The notes beneath the pieces were generated by a model. That model did not search any database and was not told the DNA's origin. It saw only the letters and a program-made list of their open reading frames with translations. This document shows positions 1-10,358 of a stretch of 64,000 nucleotides of DNA, piece by piece. Numbering within the stretch: the first letter of the stretch is position 1; every line of letters begins with the position of its first letter. Position numbers and translations under genes: made by a program. Where the stretch lies: NCBI RefSeq assembly GCF_025144465.1, contig NZ_CP083553.1:1300001-1364000 (forward strand). Reading direction: 5' to 3'. Source of the stretch: Leisingera sp. S132 (GTDB lineage: Bacteria; Pseudomonadota; Alphaproteobacteria; Rhodobacterales; Rhodobacteraceae).

Positions 1-611
1 TGCAGGCTGCAAAATACGCCAAGGACGCAGGGTTCGACGGTGTCGAGCTGCATGCGGCCAACGGCTATCTGCTGGAGCAGTTTCTGAAGGACGGGGTGAA
101 CACCCGAACCGATGCCTATGGCGGGTCGCCGGAGAACCGCGCCCGGATCGTTTTCGAGGTTCTTGACGGGCTGCTGACGGTTTGGGAGGCTGGCCGCATT
201 GGGTTGCGTCTGTCGCCCTTTGCCACCTTCAACGACGTGTCCGACAGCGATCCCGTGGGCCTGTACACGCCGCTGATCCAGCGTCTGAACAGCTATGGCC
301 TGGCCTATTTGCACATGGTCGAAGGGGAAACCGGCGGTGCACGGGACGGCGATTTCGACGCCCTGCGCCAGCTTTACACCGGCACCTACATGGCCAACAA
401 TGGCTATGACCGTGAAACTGCGCTGGCGCGGACCGCATCTGGCCAGGCCGACCTCGTGGCCTTCGGGCGCCCCTTCATCGCCAACCCGGATCTGGCTGAG
501 CGGCTGGCAGCGGACGCGCCGCTGAACGAAGGCAATCCGGAAACCTACTATGGCGGCGGAGACGACGGCTATACCGATTACCCGGTGCTGGAGCAGGTGG
601 CGGCCGAGTAG
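1..611 (+). CDS. Old yellow enzyme family NADH:flavin oxidoreductase (3' part)
   Basis: The gene enters from the left edge; reading from base 3 gives an open frame to the TAG at 609-611. Family members are FMN-dependent ene-reductases that reduce activated C=C bonds with NAD(P)H in the cytosol. The visible part holds the family signature H-A-A-N-G-Y-L-L followed by N-T-R-T-D-A-Y-G-G and, near the C-terminus, V-A-F-G-R-P-F-I-A-N-P-D-L, the FMN-phosphate binding end of the TIM barrel. About half of a typical 360-residue protein is present (about 202 residues). The preferred substrate cannot be told from this part. Confidence 0.93.
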   Translation, partial: QAAKYAKDAGFDGVELHAANGYLLEQFLKDGVNTRTDAYGGSPENRARIVFEVLDGLLTVWEAGRIGLRLSPFATFNDVSDSDPVGLYTPLIQRLNSYGLAYLHMVEGETGGARDGDFDALRQLYTGTYMANNGYDRETALARTASGQADLVAFGRPFIANPDLAERLAADAPLNEGNPETYYGGGDDGYTDYPVLEQVAAE

Positions 612-744
612 CCAGCGGTCTTTCGGATTGGGGGTTTGCAGCCGGGCAGCACACGCCCGGCCGCAGATAGCGGGCCGTGCGCCCGCGTTCACCTGTTATG
701 AAGACCTGATCCGCTATCCTGCCGCCAAATTGCGGAGGATGGCG

Positions 745-1404
745 ATGACATTTTTGCGTGCGCTGGCTCTGGCCGCCCTGCTGGGCGGCTCTCCTGCAGC
801 CGAGGCGCAGACTGCACAAGGCAACACAGCGCCGGGTTCCCTTGCCGAAGCCTCAAGTTTTTTCAAGGCGCCGCCGCTGGATGGCTGCCGGATTTCCATT
901 GACGATTTGATCAAGGGCGGTTCGCAGGCTTTGCGCGGGCAATGGATCGTGCAGAAGGGCCCGGGCGAGATATCATTGAACACAGGCGGGCGCATCGAAA
1001 TGGTGCCGCTGCCGCAACGCACCGGCGACGTGTTGCGGCTGGGGTTCCGGGGCGGGCGGCTGGTGGCGGATTCCGCTGCCTTGGGGTTCCTGCCCGTCGG
1101 GGTCGAGGACAGGGCGCCGCTGAAGCCCGGCACGGGACTGAGAGCCGACAGTGCGGGCCGCGGCGATCTGGCGGAAGGGACGGAGGTTTTCCTGGATGAG
1201 CTGGCGCTGGGCGCGCTGCCCTGCGGCGCGGATCAGCTGCTGCGGCTGAACCTGCTCGCAGAGCGCGACAGCGGCACCGGAGAGGTGCTGCGGCAGGATA
1301 TCCGCCTGTTTCTGGTCGACCAGGGCCGGATGAGCGGCACCTACCGCGAAACCGGACCAGGCGGGCGGCTGGAGCGCGGGCTGATCACGCTCTTGCGGCG
1401 CTGA
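745..1404 (+). CDS. Predicted secreted protein of unknown function
   Basis: I do not recognise a family. The protein is about 219 residues and begins with a Sec-type signal peptide (M-T-F-L-R-A-L-A-L-A-A-L-L, then cleavage near A-E-A-Q), so it is probably periplasmic. Two ATGs lie in frame at 739 and 745; the GCGGAGG just upstream sits 6 bases before 745 and directly abuts 739, so 745 is chosen. It has two cysteines (in D-G-C-R and L-P-C-G-A), which could pair in the periplasm. It follows the OYE gene on the same strand after about 130 bases and no terminator is obvious between them. Confidence 0.6.
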   Translation: MTFLRALALAALLGGSPAAEAQTAQGNTAPGSLAEASSFFKAPPLDGCRISIDDLIKGGSQALRGQWIVQKGPGEISLNTGGRIEMVPLPQRTGDVLRLGFRGGRLVADSAALGFLPVGVEDRAPLKPGTGLRADSAGRGDLAEGTEVFLDELALGALPCGADQLLRLNLLAERDSGTGEVLRQDIRLFLVDQGRMSGTYRETGPGGRLERGLITLLRR

Positions 1405-1545
1405 TGGCCCCAATGGCGCAGCGTGTTCAGTTATTCACAAGCGCCTCTTGCGGGGCCTTCATCATTTGCTCACCCTTCCTGCATTTGCGCCCTTGTGGTC
1501 CCGGCGCGCAGCGGGCAAGGTGAGCCCCAGCCTTGAGGATGCGCG

Positions 1546-1571
1546 GTTGAAAACTCTTCGCCGCCCCACCA
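1546..1571 (+). promoter_or_regulatory. Candidate sigma-32 (RpoH) promoter of lon
   Basis: GTTGAAA at 1546-1552 and CCCCACCA at 1564-1571 are separated by 11 bases. This agrees with the RpoH pattern CTTGAAA-N11-16-CCCCATnT in 6 of 7 bases of the -35 and in CCCCA of the -10. It lies about 80 bases upstream of the lon start, and lon is a classical heat-shock gene. It is a match by eye, without transcript evidence. Confidence 0.5.
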
Positions 1572-1651
1572 AGTAAAGACATCCAATGAGGAGACGGGCC
1601 AAAGCTGCCAATACCGGGGCCGGGCCGTCTTGCCTAACCAAAGGACCGAGT

Positions 1652-4063
<2,412 letters not shown>

Positions 4064-4091
4064 TCCGCGGTTCACGCAAGCAGGTAAAAGG

Positions 4092-4123
4092 AAAGGGCGG
4101 TCCGAGGGGGCCGCCCTTTTCAG
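4092..4123 (+). terminator. Rho-independent terminator of lon
   Basis: AAAGGGCGG (4092-4100) pairs with CCGCCCTTT (4111-4119) around a 10-base loop and is followed by T-rich sequence (TTTTCAGTTTT). It starts 28 bases after the lon stop. Confidence 0.85.
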
Positions 4124-4237
4124 TTTTCTCTTCCGTTCCGGCCCTTCTTTCCGGGGCGTATGGTCCTGTGTGGCTGTGAGTGCGGGCACAGGTGCTCCCG
4201 CCCGCTGATGGCAGCGCTTTCAGCGCCGCCGCGCCGG

Positions 4238-4305
4238 TTGGGCATGGCGCCGCACCTGCGGTGCGGCGCGCGGCCTGCCCTGGAAGGGCAGGCCGCCGGG
4301 CCCAA
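4238..4305 (+). repeat. Structured palindromic repeat, copy 1 (three-way junction)
   Basis: The element is closed by TTGGGC (4238-4243) pairing with GCCCAA (4300-4305). Inside are two consecutive hairpins. Hairpin 1 is GCGCCGCAC/GTGCGGCGC (4247-4255 with 4261-4269). Hairpin 2 is CGGCCTGCCC/GGGCAGGCCG (4271-4280 with 4286-4295). It lies between the convergent lon and leucine dehydrogenase genes. The same plan recurs at 11374-11431 and 63463-63529 with different bases in the hairpin arms but intact pairing. Apart from this element and the lon terminator I see nothing in the 320-base gap 4064-4383. Confidence 0.75.
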
Positions 4306-4383
4306 TATCCGCATGGTGTCTGGCTCCAGGCCGGACACTTTGCGGGTGCGGGAGTGCATCCGCCGCGCCGCGGACGAGAGGGG

Positions 4384-5439
4384 TCAGGCGGCCTTGCTGG
4401 CCTGTTCCATCTTGGCCTGGACGGTGGCAATTGCCATTTCTGCCGGGCTGACGTCGGCCGCCTTGGCCTGGGTCAGGATTGCCGCCATGGTCTCATCCAG
4501 CGCCTGCAGCTTCTCCGCGACAAAGCCTTCGCGGTCCTTGATCTTCTGAATCTCGGTTGCAACGTTAATGATGCCGCCGCCGTTGGCCACGAAATCGGGC
4601 GCATAAAGAATGCCGCGGGCGTGCAGCGCCGCGCCGTCTTCACCCGTGGCCAGCTGGTTGTTGGCGCCGCCTGCAACGATATCCGCCTTCAGCTGCGGGA
4701 TGGTCTGGGCATTCAGGATGCCGCCGATGGCGCAGGGGGCAAACACGTCGGCCTCGGCGCTGTAGATCTCTGCCAGCGGCACCGCCTTGGCACCGAAGGC
4801 CTCAATGGCTTTCTCGACACGGTCCTCGTCGATGTCGGTGACAACCAGCTTGGCGCCGGCCTCGTGGAGGAACTGGCAGAGGTACCAGCCGACGTGGCCC
4901 AGGCCCTGCACCGATACGGTGACGCCGTCCAGATCGCGGCTGCCGTGCTTGTGGGCGCGGGTGGTGCGAATCGCGTTGAAAATGCCGCGTGCGGTGATCG
5001 GGGAGGGGTCGCCGCTGGCAAACTCGCCATCAGCAAGGCCGGCCGCGAACCGGGTTTCCTCCGCCAGGATGCCCATGTCGGCGGGGCTCATGCCCATGTC
5101 CTCGGCAGTGATGTAGCGGCCGTCCAGGCCCTCAATGGCGCGGGCAAAGGCGCGCAGCAGTTCCGGCGACTTGTCCTTGGCCGGATCGCCGATGATCACC
5201 GCCTTGCCGCCGCCCAGGGTCAGGCCCGCCGCCGCGTTCTTGTAGGTCATGCCTTCGCTCAGGCGTTTGACGTCGGTCAGCGCTTCGTCTTCGCTGGCAT
5301 AGGGGCGCATGCGCAAGCCGCCGGCCGCTGGTCCCAGATGGGTGGAATGCACGGCAATAAAGCCGAGGAGGCCAACAGAAGGCTCCTCGACGCGGTAAAT
5401 CTCTTCGTGGGTGCTGGACGCAACGGCGGTCACTGTCAT
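4384..5439 (-). CDS. ldh: Leucine dehydrogenase (Glu/Leu/Phe/Val dehydrogenase family)
   Basis: Catalyses NAD-dependent oxidative deamination of branched-chain amino acids to 2-oxo acids in the cytosol. The 351-residue length fits leucine dehydrogenases. The N-terminal domain carries G-G-G-K-A-V-I-I-G-D-P with the catalytic lysine, then T-A-E-D-M-G; the C-terminal Rossmann domain has V-Q-G-L-G-H-V-G and V-V-T-D-I-D-E-D, the acidic residues favouring NAD. The start at 5439 is placed by AGGAG 8-9 bases upstream; the frame extends to 5484 without a ribosome site. It is divergent from an Lrp/AsnC regulator 133 bases away, a likely local regulator. The exact substrate (Leu versus Val or Phe) is inferred. 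Confidence 0.88.
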   Translation of the reverse strand: MTVTAVASSTHEEIYRVEEPSVGLLGFIAVHSTHLGPAAGGLRMRPYASEDEALTDVKRLSEGMTYKNAAAGLTLGGGKAVIIGDPAKDKSPELLRAFARAIEGLDGRYITAEDMGMSPADMGILAEETRFAAGLADGEFASGDPSPITARGIFNAIRTTRAHKHGSRDLDGVTVSVQGLGHVGWYLCQFLHEAGAKLVVTDIDEDRVEKAIEAFGAKAVPLAEIYSAEADVFAPCAIGGILNAQTIPQLKADIVAGGANNQLATGEDGAALHARGILYAPDFVANGGGIINVATEIQKIKDREGFVAEKLQALDETMAAILTQAKAADVSPAEMAIATVQAKMEQASKAA

Positions 5440-5571
5440 CTGGATGGCTCCTGCAAAACTTTTCCCGATGATACCAGCGCGCAAACGCCGGTTTTCACCA
5501 AAAGGGCCTCTTTTGCCTGTAACTTTTGGCGGTACACGCCATAATTGGTGGGATTACTAGAGGAAACCTCC

Positions 5572-6027
5572 ATGGATTCGATTGACCGCAAGATTGTCGC
5601 CGCGCTTCAGCGCAACGGGCGGCTGAAGATTTCCGAATTGTCGGAGATGATCGGCCTGTCCCCGACACCCTGTGCCCGCAGGGTTGCAAATCTGGAAGCC
5701 AGCGGTGTGATCGCGGGTTATTCGGCGCGGGTGGACCAGGCCAAGCTGGGTCTGCCGGTCACGATTTTTGTGGCGGTGGAGCTGGAGCGGCAATCCACCG
5801 ATGCGCTGCTGGCTTTCGAGACTGCGGTACGCAAGTTCGACCAGGTGATGGAATGCTACCTGATGACCGGCACGCGGGACATCCTCTTGCGGGTGGTGGC
5901 GGAGGACCTGCCGGATTTCGACCGTTTCCTGGAGGACCGGCTGATGCGGGTGCCCGGGATCCGCAACACAAGGTCCAGCTTCACCCTGCGGACAATGATA
6001 CAACGCGACGCGCTGCCGTCCTGCTGA
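5572..6027 (+). CDS. Lrp/AsnC family transcriptional regulator
   Basis: A 151-residue feast/famine regulator. The N-terminal winged HTH starts M-D-S-I-D-R-K-I-V-A-A-L-Q and includes K-I-S-E-L-S-E-M-I-G-L-S-P-T-P-C; the C-terminal RAM (amino-acid-binding) domain includes V-A-V-E-L and V-M-E-C-Y-L-M-T-G-T-R-D. AGGAA at 5561-5565 supports the ATG at 5572. Being divergent from leucine dehydrogenase suggests it controls that gene in response to branched-chain amino acids, as BkdR and LdhR-type regulators do; this is inferred from position. Confidence 0.92.
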   Translation: MDSIDRKIVAALQRNGRLKISELSEMIGLSPTPCARRVANLEASGVIAGYSARVDQAKLGLPVTIFVAVELERQSTDALLAFETAVRKFDQVMECYLMTGTRDILLRVVAEDLPDFDRFLEDRLMRVPGIRNTRSSFTLRTMIQRDALPSC

Positions 6028-6222
6028 GCGGTTCATGGCGGCGGGAGCGGCGCGGGCTGAACCTGAGGCCCCGCGGCCAACCGCCTTTCAGCCGCAGCCG
6101 CCAGCGTGGCATCGGCAGGCTGTCCAGCTAAAGGCAGCAGCCGCGCTGGCCCTCTGCGAATGCCAAAGACAGCGCCGCGGAAGAAAATGCGCGGGAAGCG
6201 CAAAAATCTGCCAAGGACCCTC

Positions 6223-6251
6223 TTGCGGAGCCCGCACCGGACAGTTAAAAG
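6223..6251 (+). promoter_or_regulatory. Promoter of tRNA-Val(CAC)
   Basis: TTGCGG (6223-6228), a 17-base spacer and TAAAAG (6246-6251), placing transcription start a few bases before the tRNA at 6262. The context CCCTCTTGCG recurs upstream of the second tRNA-Val with the same spacing, which supports the call. The rest of 6028-6222 shows nothing I can name. Confidence 0.55.
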
Positions 6252-6261
6252 CCAGCCTCAC

Positions 6262-6336
6262 GGGTGATTAGCTCAGTGGTAGAGCGCTTCGTTCACATCG
6301 AAGATGTCAGGAGTTCAAATCTCTTATCACCCACCA
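6262..6336 (+). tRNA. tRNA-Val (anticodon CAC)
   Basis: Acceptor GGGTGAT (6262-6268) pairs with ATCACCC (6326-6332), followed by discriminator A and an encoded CCA. The anticodon stem CTTCG/CGAAG encloses TTCACAT, giving CAC, which reads GUG. The T arm carries GTTCAAAT. It is followed by an intrinsic terminator at 6364. Confidence 0.97.
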
Positions 6337-6363
6337 TTATTCAGTTCGTGTTTGCACGGATAA

Positions 6364-6397
6364 GGGCGCTCCCAGGTTTGGTTGAGCGCCCATTTTT
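6364..6397 (+). terminator. Rho-independent terminator after tRNA-Val(CAC)
   Basis: GGGCGCTC (6364-6371) pairs with GAGCGCCC (6384-6391) and runs into ATTTTTGT. It begins 28 bases after the tRNA 3' end. Confidence 0.85.
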
Positions 6398-6546
6398 GTC
6401 TGTTTGTCCGTGTGAGCTGTTGCCTGCAAGACAGGAGTTTTGAGCGGCCGCCGCTGAAAGGCGGCAGATGGCTGCGAGACTGAAGTTCTTGCAACCATCT
6501 GATTTGGAATCTTTCCTTTGGTGTCGGCGCGGATTTCTGGCGCGTA

Positions 6547-7980
6547 TCAGACTGTTGGTGTGAGGCCGAAGTAATCCTGGTAGGGCTCGGGAACGTCCAG
6601 GAACGAGTCGTACTCTGTCGTTGTGTTTCCGTCCGGGGAGAATTCCGTGATTCTCACGTTCCAGGGGTCGCTGCCGTCTCCGTCCACTTCGATTCTCGCG
6701 TGCTGTTCCTGGTTTTGAAACAGGATGATCAATTCATCACCATTGTCATAAGTGGTTTGACGGGCGAGGAGTTCACCGTCCTCGAAAACGGACCCCCTTA
6801 TCGTCCATTCAAAGGCATCTGCGTTATCCTCATGCAGGACTGCGGACAGAACACCGTTGTCGTAAGACGCCGTGGTGACGGTGCCATTGTCATTGGTGGT
6901 GACGCGTTCGGCCGGATTGCCATTCTCATCAACGGTCGTGATGATACTGTGCCAGTCTTTGACGTTCCCGAGGTCATAAAGGTGGACAGAGGTGCTGGTG
7001 CCATCCTCGAACAGTTCACCCTTTACGATGCCGTTGTCAAAATGGGTGAAACGCTTGGCCATCTCACCGGTGTGATCATAGAAGATGTGGATTTCGTCCC
7101 AGATTGCAGCGTTGTCACCGTCTTCCTTGCTGAGGCTGGCCCTGACGCCGTCCTCGAAGCTTTCAGTCATGACAACGCCGTTGTCGTAGCGGGTGAAACG
7201 CATCTCCAATTGGCCATTCTGGTCAAAGTAGGTATCGATTTCATCCCAGTCTACAGCGTTGTCGCAGTCGTTCTGACGAAGGCGGGTTCTGGTGCCTTCT
7301 TCGAACCCCTCGGTTTTGACTATGCCGTTGTCATAATGTGTGAAGCGCGTGTTCAAATCGCCGTAACGGTTGTAGAAGGCTTCAATCAGGTCCCAGTTCT
7401 CAGCGTTGTTGCCGTCGTTCTGACGGAGGCGGGTTCTGATGCCGTCCTCAAACTGTTCTGTTTTAACAATGCCGTTGTCATAGAAGGTGACGCGTTCGTC
7501 CAGTTCGCCGTTGAGGCCGTAAGCCGTGTCAATGCTTTCCCAGCTTGCTGCATTCCACGCGTCGTACTGGGTTGTTGCCAAGCGGGTGCCATGCTGGAAC
7601 TGCTCTTCTTTTATGATGCCGTTGTCGTAGAAGGTAACACGCTCGGCCAATTCGCCAGTGGGGCCGAAAAAAGTTGCAATACCGTCCCAGTCTGCCGCGT
7701 TTTCCGTGTCGTTCTGGATCGTTGCTGAGCGGACACCGTACTCGAACTGTTCTTCCTTGATGATGCCGTTGTCATAGAAGGTGACGCGTCCGGCCAGTTC
7801 GCTGTTCCGGTCATAGCGGGCTTCGATTTCCTCCCAGTTCAGGGCATCGTCCAGGTCCTCTTTCAGAAGCCGGATGAGGTTGCCGTTTTCAAACCACTCG
7901 GTCTGGACGACGCCATTGTCGAATTCAGTGACGCGTGAGACCAGCACTCCGTTGGTGTCGTATTCGGTTGAGGCAGACAT
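6547..7980 (-). CDS. Tandem 49-residue repeat protein of unknown function
   Basis: The 477-residue protein is made almost wholly of nine units of about 49 residues (147 bp). Their shared start reads R-V-T-F-Y-D-N-G-I-I-K-E-E-Q-F, and most continue N-A-x-x-W-D-x-I and end in G-E-L-x-x. It has no signal peptide or membrane segment and is very acidic. The D-N-G followed by an aromatic near each unit start resembles short beta-hairpin repeats (MORN or YwqK-like), but I cannot assign a family. The last 45 residues are non-repetitive. The gene lies alone between two tRNA-Val genes with lower GC than its neighbours, possibly acquired. AAGAGA precedes the ATG. A hairpin (CAGATGG...CCATCTG, 6466-6502) lies just beyond the stop. 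Confidence 0.75.
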   Translation of the reverse strand: MSASTEYDTNGVLVSRVTEFDNGVVQTEWFENGNLIRLLKEDLDDALNWEEIEARYDRNSELAGRVTFYDNGIIKEEQFEYGVRSATIQNDTENAADWDGIATFFGPTGELAERVTFYDNGIIKEEQFQHGTRLATTQYDAWNAASWESIDTAYGLNGELDERVTFYDNGIVKTEQFEDGIRTRLRQNDGNNAENWDLIEAFYNRYGDLNTRFTHYDNGIVKTEGFEEGTRTRLRQNDCDNAVDWDEIDTYFDQNGQLEMRFTRYDNGVVMTESFEDGVRASLSKEDGDNAAIWDEIHIFYDHTGEMAKRFTHFDNGIVKGELFEDGTSTSVHLYDLGNVKDWHSIITTVDENGNPAERVTTNDNGTVTTASYDNGVLSAVLHEDNADAFEWTIRGSVFEDGELLARQTTYDNGDELIILFQNQEQHARIEVDGDGSDPWNVRITEFSPDGNTTTEYDSFLDVPEPYQDYFGLTPTV

Positions 7981-8191
7981 GATAAATCTCTTTTAGATTG
8001 CAATGCGGGACCGCTGATGCGCGCTGAATCGGGCAGAAGTATGGCTGGGGCATCGTGCTTGGCTGCTGCCTGGAGAATTTCGGAATTTATTGTTTTGCTC
8101 CCCTGCAGCGCTGCCGGGAAAAGCGCTGGTTCGGGCTTCCGGTTCACCTGTTCATCAGCTACCAATTCAGCAGGCAGAGCAGGAGGTTGAC

Positions 8192-8761
8192 ATGCAGTTC
8201 CCAAAAATCTGGCTGCTGCGGCACGGGCAAACCGAATGGAACGCCGAGCGCCGCATTCAGGGGCAGCTGGAATCGCCGCTGAGCGCGCTGGGGGTGGAAC
8301 ACGCCAGGCGCCAGGCTGCACTTATGGTACCGGTCCTGATGCAGGGCCCGGCCTGTTATGCATCGCCCCTCGGACGGGCGCAGCAGACCGCGGATATTGC
8401 ACTGGGCGGTGCGCCGTTTGTGACCGATGCGCGGCTGGCAGAGGCTTATGCCGGGGCATTTCAGGGGATGACAATGGACGAGGTCGCGGCGGAGTACCCG
8501 GATATCCACGGCGCCAATCCGCACAATCTGGACCTGTTCTGCGAAGCGCCGGGCGGCGAGGGATACGGCAGTTTCCATGCCCGCATCCTCGACTTCATGC
8601 AGTCGCTGACCGGCCCGTCGGTGGTGGTGGCGCATGGGCTCTTGGGGCAGGTGATGCGCGGTATCGTCTGCGGGCTGAGCCGCGAGCGGATGGCGGCGCT
8701 GCCAAACGGGCAGGGCTGTGTTTATGTGCTGGAAAACGGAGCAGAAACGGTTTTGGAATAA
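8192..8761 (+). CDS. Histidine phosphatase family protein (phosphoglycerate mutase-like)
   Basis: A 189-residue member of the phosphohistidine-intermediate phosphatases. The N-terminal L-L-R-H-G-Q-T-E-W-N places the phosphorylated histidine at residue 11; later elements are the substrate-loop region A-S-P-L-G-R-A-Q-Q-T, L-A-E-A-Y-A-G, and the second histidine in V-V-A-H-G. AGGAGG at 8181-8186 sets the start at 8192, so the longer frame from 8090 is not used. The substrate (sugar phosphate, cobalamin precursor or other) cannot be told from sequence. It is transcribed toward the tRNA cluster. Confidence 0.92.
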   Translation: MQFPKIWLLRHGQTEWNAERRIQGQLESPLSALGVEHARRQAALMVPVLMQGPACYASPLGRAQQTADIALGGAPFVTDARLAEAYAGAFQGMTMDEVAAEYPDIHGANPHNLDLFCEAPGGEGYGSFHARILDFMQSLTGPSVVVAHGLLGQVMRGIVCGLSRERMAALPNGQGCVYVLENGAETVLE

Positions 8762-8796
8762 GCGGCCTGGATGGGCAAAAAAACTGCAAAGCCCTC

Positions 8797-8825
8797 TTGC
8801 GCTGCCCGGCGGCATTGTCTAAATC
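8797..8825 (+). promoter_or_regulatory. Promoter of tRNA-Val(TAC)
   Basis: TTGCGC (8797-8802), a 17-base spacer and TAAATC (8820-8825), 10 bases before the tRNA. It shares the CCCTCTTGCG context with the tRNA-Val(CAC) promoter. Confidence 0.5.
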
Positions 8826-8835
8826 CCCGCTCATC

Positions 8836-8911
<76 letters not shown>

Positions 8912-9044
8912 TCCCTTCTTGTTCAATCCGCGATGTTTGCCCGCACAAGTCTTTGTGGTAGCGGCGTTTTTCTTTACGTTTCAGCGCGTTGTCCGGGCCT
9001 GCGCATTTTTTTCGGGGAAAGTTCTGAAAAAGGCAAAACACCGC

Positions 9045-9073
9045 TTGACGGGTCAAGGGGTGGAGAATATTAC
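9045..9073 (+). promoter_or_regulatory. Promoter of the tRNA-Asp cluster
   Basis: TTGACG (9045-9050), a 17-base spacer and TATTAC (9068-9073), with the first tRNA-Asp starting at 9112. It is the only strong promoter pattern in the cluster, so the three tRNAs are probably one transcript. The remaining 8912-9044 shows no gene. Confidence 0.65.
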
Positions 9074-9111
9074 AGCCCAACATTCGGCAGCGATGCCTGA
9101 ATGTGCAGCGG

Positions 9112-9188
9112 GCGGTTGTAGCTCAGTTGGTTAGAGTACCGGCCTGTCACGCCGGGGGTCGCGGGTTCGAGCCCCGTCAACCGCGCCA
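9112..9188 (+). tRNA. tRNA-Asp (anticodon GTC), copy 1
   Basis: Acceptor GCGGTTG pairs with CAACCGC, then G and an encoded CCA. The anticodon stem CCGGC/GCCGG encloses CTGTCAC, giving GTC. It is identical to the two following copies. Confidence 0.97.
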
Positions 9189-9270
9189 CTGCTGCGCCCT
9201 TTCCCAGGGCTTAACAGGGACCGCCCCGGAGGGGAACAGGGCCGGAGACGGTCCGCCGCAAGGCGAAAAT

Positions 9271-9347
9271 GCGGTTGTAGCTCAGTTGGTTAGAGTACCG
9301 GCCTGTCACGCCGGGGGTCGCGGGTTCGAGCCCCGTCAACCGCGCCA
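9271..9347 (+). tRNA. tRNA-Asp (anticodon GTC), copy 2
   Basis: Same sequence as copy 1, with encoded CCA; the spacer before it contains CCGCCCCGGAGGGG, shared with the next spacer. Confidence 0.97.
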
Positions 9348-9428
9348 CTTTCGCCCGTTTCCCTGGCGTTTCAGGGACCGCCCCGGAGGGGATCAAAGGC
9401 CGGAAACGGCTAGCCGAAAGGCCCATGC

Positions 9429-9505
9429 GCGGTTGTAGCTCAGTTGGTTAGAGTACCGGCCTGTCACGCCGGGGGTCGCGGGTTCGAGCCCCGTCAACCG
9501 CGCCA
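9429..9505 (+). tRNA. tRNA-Asp (anticodon GTC), copy 3
   Basis: Same sequence as copies 1 and 2, with encoded CCA. No clear terminator follows in the 43 bases before the convergent DUF4440 gene. Confidence 0.97.
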
Positions 9506-9548
9506 CTTTCTCTTGGACAGTGATGTCACACCCCTCCAGAGTCAGGTG

Positions 9549-9950
9549 TCATTCGTGCATTCCGCGCCCGGTTTCCGGGGTGTCCTGGCTGAAGGTGTTC
9601 AGCCACTTCCCGTCTTCCTTTTCCCAGAGTGACGAGATCAGCATTGTTTTCCAGTCCGCTGAGCCGGATGACCGGAAGGTGGCGCGGTAGGAGAGCAGCG
9701 CAGCGGCGTTGCCGATGCAGCGCAGACGGGCACTGCTCAGCCTGTACTCGGCGACTACTGGCCCGTCTTGGAGCTGCCCGCAATGATCGGCCTTGCCTGC
9801 AAAGCCGCTGGGATACACGCCCAGAAAACTGTCACAGAGCACTTTCTCGTCTGAGTGCCGGTCGCCGAGGGCCATGGCCTGCCAGACGCTGGTCTCCAGG
9901 GAGAGGATTTCGTCCAGTCGCGGGCCGTCTGTCAGAATCGATCGTATCAT
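9549..9950 (-). CDS. DUF4440 / NTF2-like (SnoaL) domain protein
   Basis: A 133-residue protein with the cystatin-like NTF2 fold pattern of DUF4440: L-E-T-S-V-W-Q-A-M near the start, V-L-C-D-S-F-L-G-V-Y-P-S-G-F, L-L-S-Y-R-A-T-F and S-S-L-W-E-K-E-D-G-K-W-L-N-T-F-S-Q-D-T-P near the end. Such proteins are small cytosolic binding or enzymatic folds with no single known reaction. It has no strong ribosome site, and the start at 9950 is the first in-frame ATG and fits the family N-terminus. Confidence 0.8.
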   Translation of the reverse strand: MIRSILTDGPRLDEILSLETSVWQAMALGDRHSDEKVLCDSFLGVYPSGFAGKADHCGQLQDGPVVAEYRLSSARLRCIGNAAALLSYRATFRSSGSADWKTMLISSLWEKEDGKWLNTFSQDTPETGRGMHE

Positions 9951-10009
9951 GACGCCAGCCTGACTGCCGCAGGCGGGTCAGGCAAGCGGCCGGTATGCCG
10001 CAGCGGACG

Positions 10010-10231
10010 TCAGAGGGCAGGCGGGGCCGGGGCAGCCTCCGTGTCGTGGCGCCAGCCGGTCAGTTCCGCATCCACCCATTTCTTGAGCCGGTCCAGGTCG
10101 GGGTTGGGGGTGGATTCCAGATAACGCAGCAGCACCCTTGTGCCGTGCTGATAGCCGGCACGGTAGCTTTCCTCCGGGTCTGTCTGGTTGCCCTCGAATC
10201 CTGGCGGGCGGTTGAACCTGCTTTGCGTCAT
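10010..10231 (-). CDS. Small conserved-type hypothetical protein
   Basis: A 73-residue acidic and Arg-rich protein (M-T-Q-S-R-F-N-R-P-P-G-F-E-G-N-Q, then R-A-G-Y-Q-H-G-T-R and L-K-K-W-V-D-A-E-L). GGAG six bases upstream selects the ATG at 10231; the frame continues to 10294 without support. No motif with known function is visible. It has no signal or membrane segment and stands alone between a DUF4440 gene and a hydrolase, all on the minus strand. Confidence 0.6.
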   Translation of the reverse strand: MTQSRFNRPPGFEGNQTDPEESYRAGYQHGTRVLLRYLESTPNPDLDRLKKWVDAELTGWRHDTEAAPAPPAL

Positions 10232-10358
10232 TTTGATCTCCGTCTTCAGTGGGCTTGCGCGTGGTGCCAAGGGTAAGGCAAGAGCGATAAGCAAGTCTTA
10301 ACCGGAGTGCGTAAAGCGAACATAAAAGCTGGGCTCATTCATCCTGCGCGTCTGCGGC

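Larger units (their letters stand above)
9112..9505 (+). repeat. Tandem triplication of the tRNA-Asp unit
   Basis: Units of 159 and 158 bp (9112-9270, 9271-9428) plus a third tRNA. The tRNA parts are identical while the spacers have diverged yet still share CAGGGACCGCCCCGGAGGGG, so the duplication included spacer and the tRNA sequence has been kept uniform. Confidence 0.85.

Noticed and set aside
6547-7980. A CRISPR-like or satellite repeat array
   Set aside because: The period is 147 bp in an open frame with drifting units and no spacers; it is a protein repeat.
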